Origin: Neobacillus sp. Marseille-Q6967
GTDB lineage: Bacteria; Bacillota; Bacilli; Bacillales; Cytobacillaceae
DNA: 64,000 nucleotides
Direction: 5' to 3'
Assembly (NCBI RefSeq): GCF_946151075.1
Contig: NZ_OX267715.1
Coordinates: forward strand, 2,829,881 to 2,893,880
In this document: positions 43,503-50,969 of the stretch, piece after piece
Numbering within the stretch: the stretch's first letter is position 1
How the letters are laid out: the number at the start of each line of letters is the position of its first letter
Program-made: the position numbers and the translations under genes
Notes under the pieces: generated by a model
The model's input: only the letters and a program-made list of their open reading frames with translations
Databases searched by the model: none
What the model was told of the DNA's origin: nothing

Positions 43503-44871
43503 AGAACTCATCCTTTCTTAAATGACGCTTCAATATTGTGAATGATTCATCTAGAATTCTTACAATCTCATCAATTTCTGTTTTCGTAACAGTTAAAGGG
43601 GGGCTTACAATGAGGTGTTCCCCCTTTGTGCCGTCGATCGAACCGGAACCGGGGTAAAAAACTGCACCGAGATCCATGGCAATTTCATTTATTCGTTCAG
43701 CTGCTTTTTCAACTGGATCGAACAACAGGTCATGCTCACGATCCTTTACAAGCTCGATACCGATCAAAAGCCCTCTGCCACGTATATCCGATATATAAGA
43801 ATGTTTTTGCTTCAGCTCCATAAGGCGGTTAAAAAGGTAGGCACTTTGTTTTTTGACGTTTTCAAGGACCCTATCTTGCTCATATATTTTCAATGCAGCA
43901 AGACCCGCTGCAACTGCTACAGGATGCCCGCTATACGTATAACCATGAATAAATTTTCCGTCGCTGTTGTTAATCAGCCCATCAATTAGACGATTATGGA
44001 CGATCATTCCGGCAAGCGGAGCATATCCTGCAGATACCCCTTTTCCGAATGTGATTATATCAGGGGTGATTCCAATCTGTTCTGTCGCAAAGTGGGTCCC
44101 GCTACGGCCGAATCCAGTCATCACTTCATCGATAATTAAGACAATATCGTATCGGTCACACAGCTCTCTAACTTTTTCAAAATACCCCGACGGCGGCGGG
44201 ACAGCACCTTGCTGACTTCCGACAATCGGTTCAGCTATAAATGCCGACACGTTCTCTGGTCCAAGCTCTAAAATGATTCTTTCAATATCGGTAACGCAGG
44301 TCCAGTTTTGTCTGGAAATACAATCATTTTTGTGACGACCATATGGACATCGGTGACAGTACGGAGAATAGACATGAGCATAATTTAGTAGATTAGGAGT
44401 GTATGCATGCCTTCTATTCACGTCTCCTCCAGCGGACAAAGAACCAATCGTATTACCGTGATACGACTGCCATCTTCCGATCACAATATGTTTTTGCTGT
44501 CTGCCGGCATCCCGATGATATTGCCTTGCCAGCTTCAAGGCGCTTTCATTTGCTTCAGAGCCCCCCGTTGTAAAATAAACTTTATTTAAATTGTCAGGGG
44601 CCATTTTTCCGATTTTTTCAGCCAATTGATGCAACACTTTCGTCTCGAAACGCATGGTGTGAACGAAAGCTGCCTTCTTTGCTTGCTCTGCCATGGCCTC
44701 ACCTATCGATGAAATTCCATGACCCAGGTTGGCCGCAACTGCTCCTGAACAAGCATCCAAATATTTTTTGCCGTTCTCATCTATGAGATAGCTCCCTGCA
44801 CCGTGGGTTATAATCGGATATTCCTTTTTTAAATCACGATGAAACACGTAGTCTTTTTCTATTCCATCCAT
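43486..44871 (-). CDS. Class III aminotransferase (YodT-like)
   Basis: Second omega-aminotransferase, about 461 residues, distinct from its neighbour: HGAGSYLIDENGKKYLDACSGAVAANLGHG, FTTGGSEANESALKLARQYH, IIDEVMTGFGRSGTHFA, PLP lysine in TFGKGVSAGYAPLAG, and a cysteine cluster CHRCPYGRHKNDC typical of the YodT subgroup. In B. subtilis YodT belongs to the sigma-E operon with kamA. The start at 44871 follows GGTGGTGGAAAG; an upstream start lies inside the thiolase end. Overlaps thiolase stop by 13 bases. Confidence 0.85.
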   Translation of the reverse strand: MDGIEKDYVFHRDLKKEYPIITHGAGSYLIDENGKKYLDACSGAVAANLGHGISSIGEAMAEQAKKAAFVHTMRFETKVLHQLAEKIGKMAPDNLNKVYFTTGGSEANESALKLARQYHRDAGRQQKHIVIGRWQSYHGNTIGSLSAGGDVNRRHAYTPNLLNYAHVYSPYCHRCPYGRHKNDCISRQNWTCVTDIERIILELGPENVSAFIAEPIVGSQQGAVPPPSGYFEKVRELCDRYDIVLIIDEVMTGFGRSGTHFATEQIGITPDIITFGKGVSAGYAPLAGMIVHNRLIDGLINNSDGKFIHGYTYSGHPVAVAAGLAALKIYEQDRVLENVKKQSAYLFNRLMELKQKHSYISDIRGRGLLIGIELVKDREHDLLFDPVEKAAERINEIAMDLGAVFYPGSGSIDGTKGEHLIVSPPLTVTKTEIDEIVRILDESFTILKRHLRKDEFYEITK

Positions 44872-46049
44872 CTTTCCACCACCATTGCCATTCCTAATCC
44901 TCCTGCCACACAAATGGTTGCAAGGCCAAATTGCCTTTTTTGTTTTTCAAGCTCATGACACAATGTAGTGACAATTCTTGCACCGGAGCACCCAAGCGGA
45001 TGACCTAGGGCAATCGCGCCTCCATTAACATTTACGTTGTCTCCCTTTATGCCCCATTCTCTTAAACAAGCAAGACTTTGTGCAGCGAATGCTTCATTTA
45101 ATTCAATTAAATCGATATCTTCCAATCGGAGACCCGCTTTTTTCAGCGCGATTTGGGAGGCTGGAACTGGACCAATTCCCATCTCTTTCGGACTCACACC
45201 TGTTGCGGCAAAGGAACGGATCCTTGCGATCGGGACTACTCCAAGTTGTTTCGCTTTTTCTTCCGACATCAACAGCAGCATAGAGGCTCCATCATTTCTT
45301 CCGGATGAGTTTCCGGCGGTTATCGTACCATCCATTTGAAACGCTGGTCGCAACATTCCTAACTTTTCAATATCCGTTAATCTTGGATACTCATCTATCG
45401 CAAAGTTTCTAATCCCTGATTTTCCTTCCTTTACAGGAACAGGAATAATTTCTTCTTCAAAACTGCCCATTTCAATCGCACGTTTCGCTTTCTGCTGACT
45501 TATATAGGCAAATTCATCTTGTTCACGTCGGCTTATGTTATATTTTTCAGCGAGCCATTCAGCAGTCAGCCCCATTGTAAAGCGACCGTAAATCTCTTCA
45601 GGTTGGGATTTCGGCTGACTCTCTGTATTTGAATCAAATAGCGTCAAATCTCCTATCTTTCCCCCGAAACGAGAATCAATCATATAGTGAGGAGCTTGAG
45701 ACATACTTTCAACTCCTCCTGCCAAGACTACTTCCGCCTGACCGGCCAATATAGACATCGCCCCATTTATAACAGCCTGCATGCCCGAACCGCACTGACG
45801 ATGAACCGTATAAGCAGGAAGGGATTCCGGAAAGTGAGCAAGTAAAGATGCAACCCTTGCAATATTAGGAGCATGCGCACTCTGCTTTGTTTGTCCAACG
45901 ATAACTTCATCGACAATATTGGCACCATAGCCGGAAGCTGAAAGGTTATTTTTCATAAGGAGGGATACCAGCTCCTCTGGAGGAGTATTTCCCAGTGATC
46001 CGCCAAAGCTTCCGATAGGAGTGCGATATGCATTTACGATTACAACCAC
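44859..46049 (-). CDS. Acetyl-CoA acetyltransferase (thiolase)
   Basis: A 396-residue thiolase. Nucleophilic cysteine in VHRQCGSGMQAVI, catalytic histidine and cysteine in GGAIALGHPLGCSGARI and CVAGGLGMAMVVE. As the last step of beta-lysine breakdown it would split acetoacetyl-CoA (or a 3-keto acyl-CoA) into acetyl-CoA. In the reverse direction it could supply acetoacetyl-CoA to PHA synthesis encoded 15 kb away (inference). GTG start with GAGGTGA upstream, overlapping subunit B by ten bases. Confidence 0.9.
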   Translation of the reverse strand: MVVIVNAYRTPIGSFGGSLGNTPPEELVSLLMKNNLSASGYGANIVDEVIVGQTKQSAHAPNIARVASLLAHFPESLPAYTVHRQCGSGMQAVINGAMSILAGQAEVVLAGGVESMSQAPHYMIDSRFGGKIGDLTLFDSNTESQPKSQPEEIYGRFTMGLTAEWLAEKYNISRREQDEFAYISQQKAKRAIEMGSFEEEIIPVPVKEGKSGIRNFAIDEYPRLTDIEKLGMLRPAFQMDGTITAGNSSGRNDGASMLLLMSEEKAKQLGVVPIARIRSFAATGVSPKEMGIGPVPASQIALKKAGLRLEDIDLIELNEAFAAQSLACLREWGIKGDNVNVNGGAIALGHPLGCSGARIVTTLCHELEKQKRQFGLATICVAGGLGMAMVVERWME

Positions 46050-46711
46050 AGCGCTGTCACCTCATTGCTTTTATTGAATGTATCAGCAACATGGAAGGGT
46101 GCATCAGTTTTTTGTTGAACTTCCCTAAGGGAAACGCCAGGAGACAGCTCAATAAGATGAAGTCCATCAGCCTTAACAGAGAATACTGCCAATTCGGTAA
46201 TAATTAAATCAACTATTCGTTCAGAAGTGAGCGGATAAGTTAATTTCTTGACGATTTTCGACTCCCCCTGGGTATTGGTATGCAGGGTGGTTACAATCAC
46301 CTTTTTAGAACCCTCTAATAAATCCATTGCTCCGCCTACGCCAAGAACACTTTTTCCTGGTACCGCCCAGTTGGCGATCTTCCCCATTGCATCGATTTGT
46401 AGTACACCGAGAATTGACACACTTACATGTCCTCCGCGAATCATTGCAAAGGAGAAAGCACTATCGAAAAAGGATGATCCTTCTAATACAGTGACAGGCA
46501 GTTTTCCCGCATTGACAAGATTTTTGTCGATATGTTCCTGGTCAGGAGTAGGACCTACGCCAAGAATACCGTTTTCTGAATGTAAAAAAACTTTAATATC
46601 TGATGGAATATAATCTGCTACCATCGTTGGAATCCCTATCCCCAAATTGACGATGTCGCCATGCTTTAATTCCTTCGCTGCTCTTGCAGCAATGTATTGT
46701 TTTGCATTCAA
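46040..46711 (-). CDS. 3-oxoacid CoA-transferase, subunit B
   Basis: A 223-residue beta subunit of a heterodimeric CoA-transferase (YodR/ScoB/AtoA type). The catalytic glutamate lies in the conserved SENGILGVGP segment; GIGIPTMVADYIP and KSVLGVGGAMDLLEGSKKVIV are also typical. It moves CoA between acyl groups such as acetoacetate. TTG start, one base after the stop of subunit A, so the two are made together. Confidence 0.88.
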   Translation of the reverse strand: MNAKQYIAARAAKELKHGDIVNLGIGIPTMVADYIPSDIKVFLHSENGILGVGPTPDQEHIDKNLVNAGKLPVTVLEGSSFFDSAFSFAMIRGGHVSVSILGVLQIDAMGKIANWAVPGKSVLGVGGAMDLLEGSKKVIVTTLHTNTQGESKIVKKLTYPLTSERIVDLIITELAVFSVKADGLHLIELSPGVSLREVQQKTDAPFHVADTFNKSNEVTALWL

Positions 46712-46712
46712 G

Positions 46713-47369
46713 CTAGTTCCCTTCCTTCACTACGATATAATCAACGTATAAATGAGGGGTCACAATTTCTTCAGGAGAAATTTGGCCTGCCTCCACCATC
46801 TCGTCTACCTCTGCAATCACAACATCCGCAGCTGTTGCCATCATCGGATTGAAGTTTCTTGCTGATTTGTCGTAAATGAGATTTCCTAATTGATCTGCTT
46901 TTTTCGCTTTAATAAGAGCAAAATCTGCTTTAATGGGCTCTTGGAACACATATTTTTTACCGTGAAGGATTCGCTCTTCTTTGTTTTCGGCGATTTTCGT
47001 TCCTACGCTGACCGGTGTGTAAAAACCTCCAATTCCAGCACCACCCGCTCGTATGGCTTCAGACATCGTTCCCTGTGGAAGAAGCTCGACTTCCAATTCT
47101 TTATCCTGATAGGCTTTCACCACCTCCGGGTTGGAGGTAAAATATGAACCAATCGCTTTTTTTACTTTTTTTTGTCGTACTAAAATTCCAAGAGCTCTCC
47201 CCGGTTCTCCTAGATTATTACTAATAATCTCTAAGTCTTTCACTTCCGTCTTAGCCAAAGCGTCTATTAAACTAAGCGGACTTCCTACAAGTCCAAACCC
47301 CCCTACCATAATCCGTGAGCCGCTTTTAACTTTTTTTACCGCTTCTTCACATGTAATCAGCTTGTTCAT
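46713..47369 (-). CDS. 3-oxoacid CoA-transferase, subunit A
   Basis: A 218-residue alpha subunit (YodS/ScoA/AtoD type). The glycine-rich segment GSRIMVGGFGLVGSPLSLIDAL and GIGGFYTPVSVGTKIAENKEERI are family marks. Works with subunit B next to it. It is separated from the upstream DUF3870 gene by about 190 bases that hold a large nested hairpin, so its expression may be controlled independently of that gene. AGGAGG precedes the ATG. Confidence 0.88.
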   Translation of the reverse strand: MNKLITCEEAVKKVKSGSRIMVGGFGLVGSPLSLIDALAKTEVKDLEIISNNLGEPGRALGILVRQKKVKKAIGSYFTSNPEVVKAYQDKELEVELLPQGTMSEAIRAGGAGIGGFYTPVSVGTKIAENKEERILHGKKYVFQEPIKADFALIKAKKADQLGNLIYDKSARNFNPMMATAADVVIAEVDEMVEAGQISPEEIVTPHLYVDYIVVKEGN

Positions 47370-47421
47370 CTTTTCCCCTTCCTCCTATAACCGCTTGTGT
47401 GTTTTAACAGTTCGGAAACAT

Positions 47422-47509
47422 AAAAAACCGAGCAAAACATGAATCCTCTATAAAGAATGTCGTTCAAACGAACATTCCTTACAAAGTGTTCATGTCTGCC
47501 CGGTTTTAA
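47422..47509 (-). promoter_or_regulatory. Large nested hairpin upstream of the CoA-transferase genes
   Basis: Three stacked stems: AAAACCG (47424-47430) with CGGTTTT (47501-47507); ACATGAA (47437-47443) with TTCATGT (47489-47495); GAATGTCGT (47455-47463) with ACGAACATTC (47468-47477, one bulge). On the minus strand the outer stem is followed by six T residues, like an intrinsic terminator in a leader. Could be an attenuator. Confidence 0.55.
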
Positions 47510-47515
47510 TAAGAC

Positions 47516-47542
47516 CATGGGAAGAGGTCATCTTCCCACTTT
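47516..47542 (-). terminator. Short hairpin after the DUF3870 gene
   Basis: TGGGAAGA-GGTCA-TCTTCCCA perfect stem. The following bases are not clearly T-rich. Confidence 0.45.
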
Positions 47543-47556
47543 ATTATAACCAAACG

Positions 47557-47886
47557 TTATATATTCATTTGCTTCACGTTATCCCAGTAACGTTGAACTG
47601 CGGCTTGAAGAGCCACAATGATCGCTTGCTGGGAGGGAGCAAAATAAAAACTTTGAATTCTTTCAATCAGCGGCTCAACACCGTCGCGAAGACAGTACCC
47701 AATCAGCAGTTTTTGAAAATAATTTTTCGTTAGTTCTGTTACGAATGTAAGTTCGGCACCGATAATTTTATGCTCTTTCAGATCCACTTCGAGTACAATT
47801 CCCGCATGCTTATACATTTCATACATGGAAGTTCCCTGCGGAGCCTTTGCATATCCCGTAACAATCACTGTTTCCAGTGTTTGCAT
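47557..47886 (-). CDS. DUF3870-family protein
   Basis: A 109-residue protein of the DUF3870 family, of unknown function. Features: TVIVTGYAKAPQGTSMYEMYKHAGIVLEVDLKEHKIIGAELTFVTELTKNYFQKLLIGYCL, then a helical C-terminus with AIIVALQAAVQRYWDNVK. The ATG at 47886 lies nine bases after AGGAGG. It is the first gene after a cre-controlled promoter, ahead of the lysine operon. Related genes often neighbour amine or amino-acid catabolic operons, which supports a pathway link. Confidence 0.75.
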   Translation of the reverse strand: MQTLETVIVTGYAKAPQGTSMYEMYKHAGIVLEVDLKEHKIIGAELTFVTELTKNYFQKLLIGYCLRDGVEPLIERIQSFYFAPSQQAIIVALQAAVQRYWDNVKQMNI

Positions 47887-47989
47887 GCCCCTAAACCTCC
47901 TTTCAAAAACCAACTGATCATGTTTCTAACACGAGTATACGGGTCAGAAAAAACAATGTCAATATAAATATTCTTAATTTTCAAAAAGG

Positions 47990-48003
47990 TTAAAGCGCTT
48001 TCA
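47990..48003. promoter_or_regulatory. cre site (CcpA binding)
   Basis: On the minus strand TGAAAGCGCTTTAA fits the cre consensus TGWAANCGNTNWCA at 13 of 14 positions. It lies just downstream of the promoter start point, a roadblock position typical of glucose repression. Confidence 0.75.
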
Positions 48004-48018
48004 CTATTGCTATAACAT

Positions 48019-48047
48019 AATATAGATTATTATTGCATTTATGTCAA
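48019..48047 (-). promoter_or_regulatory. Sigma-A promoter of the DUF3870 / lysine operon
   Basis: TTGACA (48042-48047) and TATATT (48019-48024) on the minus strand, 17 bases apart. Confidence 0.75.
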
Positions 48048-48072
48048 AATCTTTCTACAAAAGTGAGAATTT

Positions 48073-48954
48073 TTACCAACCACGTTCTTGCATACGGGCT
48101 TCTGGAGACAGAGTTGAGATCTCAATCCCTTTCATAGCATTTCCAAGATTTTTTGAAATCTCTGCAATAAGTCCATAGTCCTGGTAGTGGGTAGTTGCTT
48201 CAACGATAGCTCTAGCAAATTTTGCTGGGTTTTCAGATTTGAAGATTCCTGAACCAACAAATACTCCATCAGCACCTAACTGCATCATAAGGGCTGCATC
48301 AGCAGGCGTCGCAACACCACCAGCAGCAAAGTTTACCACAGGCAGGCGTCCAAGACGCTTAATCTCAAGAAGCAGTTCATATGGGGCACCTAGCAATTTA
48401 GCCTCTGTCATTAATTCATCTTCACTCATTGTAACGACTTTTCTTACTTGTGCATTGACCTTTCGGATATGACGAACAGCTTCTACGATATTACCTGTTC
48501 CCGGCTCCCCTTTTGTTCGAAGCATGGATGTCCCTTCTCCAATACGGCGAGCCGCTTCGCCAAGATCACGGCAACCGCAAACAAAAGGAACAGTGTAATC
48601 TTTTTTATTTAGATGGTATTCTTCATCTGCCGGTGTTAAAACTTCACTCTCATCTATATAATCGACACCCATTGCTTCTAAAACCCGAGCTTCTACAATG
48701 TGCCCGATACGCGCTTTTGCCATAACCGGAATCGAAACCGCATTCATAACTTCTTCTATGATTCGCGGATCTGCCATTCTTGCTACTCCGCCAGCTGCAC
48801 GGATATCAGAAGGAACACGCTCCAATGCCATTACTGCTACCGCTCCTGCTTCCTCTGCTATTTTTGCTTGCTCAGCATTCACAACATCCATTATGACGCC
48901 GCCCTTTTGCATTTCAGCCATGCCTCTTTTTACACGATCCGTACCTGTTTTCAT
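48073..48954 (-). CDS. pdxS: Pyridoxal 5'-phosphate synthase lyase subunit PdxS, without pdxT
   Basis: Makes PLP from ribose 5-phosphate, glyceraldehyde 3-phosphate and ammonia, normally with the glutaminase PdxT. 293 residues, full length: GGVIMDVVNAEQAKIAEEAGA, PVMAKARIGH with Schiff-base lysine K80, and the phosphate-binding GGVATPADAAL and GADGVFVGSGIF. No pdxT follows, unlike the normal pdxST pair. It lies directly upstream of an operon with three PLP enzymes (KamA and two aminotransferases), which suggests extra cofactor supply. AAGGGGG precedes the ATG. Confidence 0.94.
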   Translation of the reverse strand: MKTGTDRVKRGMAEMQKGGVIMDVVNAEQAKIAEEAGAVAVMALERVPSDIRAAGGVARMADPRIIEEVMNAVSIPVMAKARIGHIVEARVLEAMGVDYIDESEVLTPADEEYHLNKKDYTVPFVCGCRDLGEAARRIGEGTSMLRTKGEPGTGNIVEAVRHIRKVNAQVRKVVTMSEDELMTEAKLLGAPYELLLEIKRLGRLPVVNFAAGGVATPADAALMMQLGADGVFVGSGIFKSENPAKFARAIVEATTHYQDYGLIAEISKNLGNAMKGIEISTLSPEARMQERGW

Positions 48955-49364
48955 TGTTAATCCCCCTTTGATGATTGGAAACGTATCTATTCCTTTTAAA
49001 AGGAAAACTTTATCAGTCTGTAACTGTTTTTTGCCGTTTCCGTCCTGTTCCCAATTCTTTTTTAATTCTTAAATGTTAGATTAAGTAATAAGCTACTAAC
49101 CGATAACTCTGCATCCCCCCTAAAAAATGGATACCCTTACACATTCCTCCAAAATTTATTTTTCACTTATGAACATGCAATTACTGTGCCAATATTTAAA
49201 ACACCTATTGTGAACCGTTTCCGAAAACAATATGCAAAATTTATTGGCACTTCTATTGGTTTTTTTGCACTTAAACTGCAAAAAAATAATTTCCAATTAA
49301 ATGCAAATAGATTTTTAATAAAAAAAACTTGATAACACAATGGTTACCAAGACTCTGAATGAAC
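48955..49364. other. AT-rich stretch upstream of pdxS
   Basis: No gene is visible. It holds inverted arms GTGCCAATA (49177-49185) and TATTGGCAC (49242-49250), and a symmetric TTTTTTGCA / TGCAAAAAA hairpin near 49261-49287 that could act as a weak terminator. No promoter for pdxS could be assigned with confidence. Confidence 0.4.
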
Positions 49365-49405
49365 GACCTGTGAGGGGTTCGAACCCCCGACCTCAACCCT
49401 GTCAA
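49365..49405 (-). repeat. 41-bp copy of the tRNA-Val 3' half (att-like)
   Basis: Identical over all 41 bases to 50421-50461, i.e. from the anticodon loop to the 3' end of tRNA-Val, in the same orientation. It lacks the 5' half, so it is not a tRNA gene. This is the expected far attachment site of an element integrated at a tRNA. Confidence 0.8.
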
Positions 49406-49500
49406 TGATGGATATACTTTATGATTATAACAGTCTAATTATTAAAAAAAGACGCCTTCTTATTAAAGAAAAGCGCCCTATTGTGGAGTAACTCATAGTA

Positions 49501-49905
49501 TTATTCCCTCGTATACTTACTCTTTATTGGGCAATTGCCACAATAACCAATTCCTTCAACGTCCTCTTCCAATTTATAGTACAAGCAGCACGTTTTCCTA
49601 CAAGGATTCAATTTAAGTTCTTCTCCTATTTTTAAATAATGTTTTATCGGATTCTCTTTTAAATTAAACAAGTCTCCTCCCGCAGTTTTCAGGAAAAGGA
49701 AGTCGCTGTTTAACCTTTCAATTTTAACCGGATCCAATTCTTTTGCTAGTGTTTTCCGGTATATGGAGTTAATACGAATGGCTACATTTTCCCACAAAAT
49801 AGATGATGGAATGCGGGATGTCTTTTTCAATATGTCTAAAACCGGTGTAATTTGAGACGAAAAAAGGGTATGTAGTACATTTTCACGCCATTTTTCCCTC
49901 TCCAT
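49501..49905 (-). pseudogene. FhuF-like siderophore-iron reductase, N-terminus lost
   Basis: The 134 residues match only the C-terminal half of FhuF-like reductases: ILKKTSRIPSSILWENVAIRINSIYRK, then the cysteine motif CRKTCCLYYKLEEDVEGIGYCGNCP that binds a 2Fe-2S cluster. Whole proteins are about 250 residues. Upstream of the first methionine, sequence passes into an oppositely oriented substrate-binding-protein fragment, so a deletion or rearrangement removed the 5' half. A short functional protein is unlikely but not excluded. Confidence 0.68.
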
Positions 49906-49916
49906 TCCCCTTCCCT

Positions 49917-50180
49917 GAGGACAATAAGTTTGCTATAGAGGTTGGAAAAGAAGTAATCCCTGAATTAGACGCCGATTCTATTTTCTATTTCACATATTCT
50001 GATGAAGAAGCTCTTGCCGCTGAAAGAGAATGGACGAACGATCCGCTTTGGAAAAATTTAAATGCCGTTAAAGAAGGAAACGTTCATAAAGTAGATGAGG
50101 CCATTTGGAATACAGCTGGCGGTGTAGTAGCTGCAAACAAAATGCTGGATGATATTGAAAAGATTTTCTCAGAACAATAA
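49917..50180 (+). pseudogene. C-terminal fragment of a siderophore-binding lipoprotein (FhuD/YfiY type)
   Basis: An open frame of 87 codons without a start encodes EDNKFAIEVGKEVIPELDADSIFYFTYSDEE and DPLWKNLNAVKEGNVHKVDEAIWNTAGGVVAANKMLDDIEKIF, the characteristic end of iron-siderophore ABC transporter binding proteins. The N-terminal two-thirds with signal peptide and lipobox are absent. It sits head to head with the FhuF fragment; together they look like leftovers of an iron-uptake cluster. Confidence 0.75.
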
Positions 50181-50193
50181 TAAACATATGCAC

Positions 50194-50230
50194 ACATAAC
50201 CCCATTCTGATTTTTAGGATGGGGTTAAAA
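50194..50230 (+). terminator. Terminator after the binding-protein fragment
   Basis: AACCCCAT / ATGGGGTT stem followed by AAAAAATG; probably the original terminator of the lost gene. Confidence 0.6.
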
Positions 50231-50310
50231 AATGTTTACTATTTCATTGTACTTAAAATTGACAATAAATCGTTTAGAACTAGTGTTTTCCGTAATCGCA
50301 CCCGTTACAC

Positions 50311-50369
50311 CGCTACCCTGCAGAAAATAGGAGCGCTACCCTGCGAGTAAGTCAACGTATAAGTCAACG
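50311..50369. repeat. Two pairs of short direct repeats beside tRNA-Val
   Basis: CGCTACCCTGC occurs at 50311-50321 and 50334-50344; AAGTCAACG occurs at 50349-50357 and 50361-50369. They lie inside the island side of the tRNA. Confidence 0.5.
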
Positions 50370-50372
50370 GAA

Positions 50373-50415
50373 ATAAAAAACGGTAGAACACCGTTATATC
50401 AACGTTTCTACCGTC
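50373..50415 (-). terminator. Terminator of tRNA-Val
   Basis: GGTAGAA / TTCTACC stem followed on the minus strand by TTTTTTATT, starting a few bases after the tRNA 3' end. Confidence 0.72.
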
Positions 50416-50419
50416 CGGA

Positions 50420-50492
50420 TGACCTGTGAGGGGTTCGAACCCCCGACCTCAACCCTGTCAAGGTTGCGCTCTCCCAGCTGAGCTAACAGATC
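50420..50492 (-). tRNA. tRNA-Val (anticodon GAC)
   Basis: Complete cloverleaf of 73 bases. Acceptor arms GATCTGT and ACAGGTC pair with one G-U, D arm is GCTC...GAGC, anticodon arm CAACC-TTGACAG-GGTTG with GAC at 50457-50459, and T arm GGGGG-TTCGAAC-CCC region. CCA is not encoded. Its 3' half is duplicated at 49365-49405. Confidence 0.95.
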
Positions 50493-50599
50493 TTTATTAA
50501 ACTATATAACTAATTATAGTGAAAAAGCTAGAAATGTCAATAGCTTTTTATTTTCTCCAATCTGGATAAATTTACACAGAACATTAGTTCTTGTTTTAT

Positions 50600-50629
50600 T
50601 TGAATAAAGAACGAATGTTCGGATATAAT
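50600..50629 (+). promoter_or_regulatory. Promoter with LexA-like box in the spacer
   Basis: TTGAAT (50600-50605) and TATAAT (50624-50629), 18 bases apart. The spacer carries AGAACGAATGTTCG (50608-50621), which fits the Bacillus LexA consensus CGAACRNRYGTTYC except at the two end positions. Confidence 0.6.
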
Positions 50630-50659
50630 GATAATATAAATTGAAAGGTGGGATGCAAA

Positions 50660-50884
50660 ATGGAAGGTCTTTTTTTACGGTCAATAGAGGAAAATTTACC
50701 GTTAGAAATGATTTATCTGTCTGAAGACAATGAAATTTCACAGCGGAAATTGCTTGTAAAGGAAGTTAATGATCAGTACATCCGGGCCTATTGCCTGCTA
50801 AGGAAACAAGTCCGTACCTTTCGTCGTGACAACATATTATCGATTATGCCACCGTCCCAGTCACCCCAACAGTACCTCCACTAA
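50660..50884 (+). CDS. Small WYL-domain-like protein
   Basis: A 74-residue protein: LFLRSIEENLPLEMIYLSEDNEISQRKLLVKEVNDQYIRAYCLLRKQVRTFRRDNILSIMPP. The ligand-binding WYL pattern (Y...RxxxP/K....YIxAYCxxRxxxRxFRxDxI) is clear, but no DNA-binding domain is attached. WYL domains are linked to DNA-damage and phage-defence regulators. The LexA-like box over its promoter agrees with damage control. The ATG at 50660 lies eight bases after AAAGGTGG. Confidence 0.72.
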   Translation: MEGLFLRSIEENLPLEMIYLSEDNEISQRKLLVKEVNDQYIRAYCLLRKQVRTFRRDNILSIMPPSQSPQQYLH

Positions 50885-50969
50885 TCCCCATGACAACTCT
50901 CCCATATCATATCCATTTTAGTTATGTTAAAATGCAGGTGTATCTATCGAACATTGGGGGATTTGGCAT

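Noticed and set aside
48955..49300. Possible riboswitch upstream of pdxS
   Set aside because: Only scattered short inverted repeats are seen; none of the riboswitch classes I know has a recognisable core here.
49365..49405. Possible second tRNA gene
   Set aside because: Only the 3' half is present; no D arm, no 5' acceptor strand.
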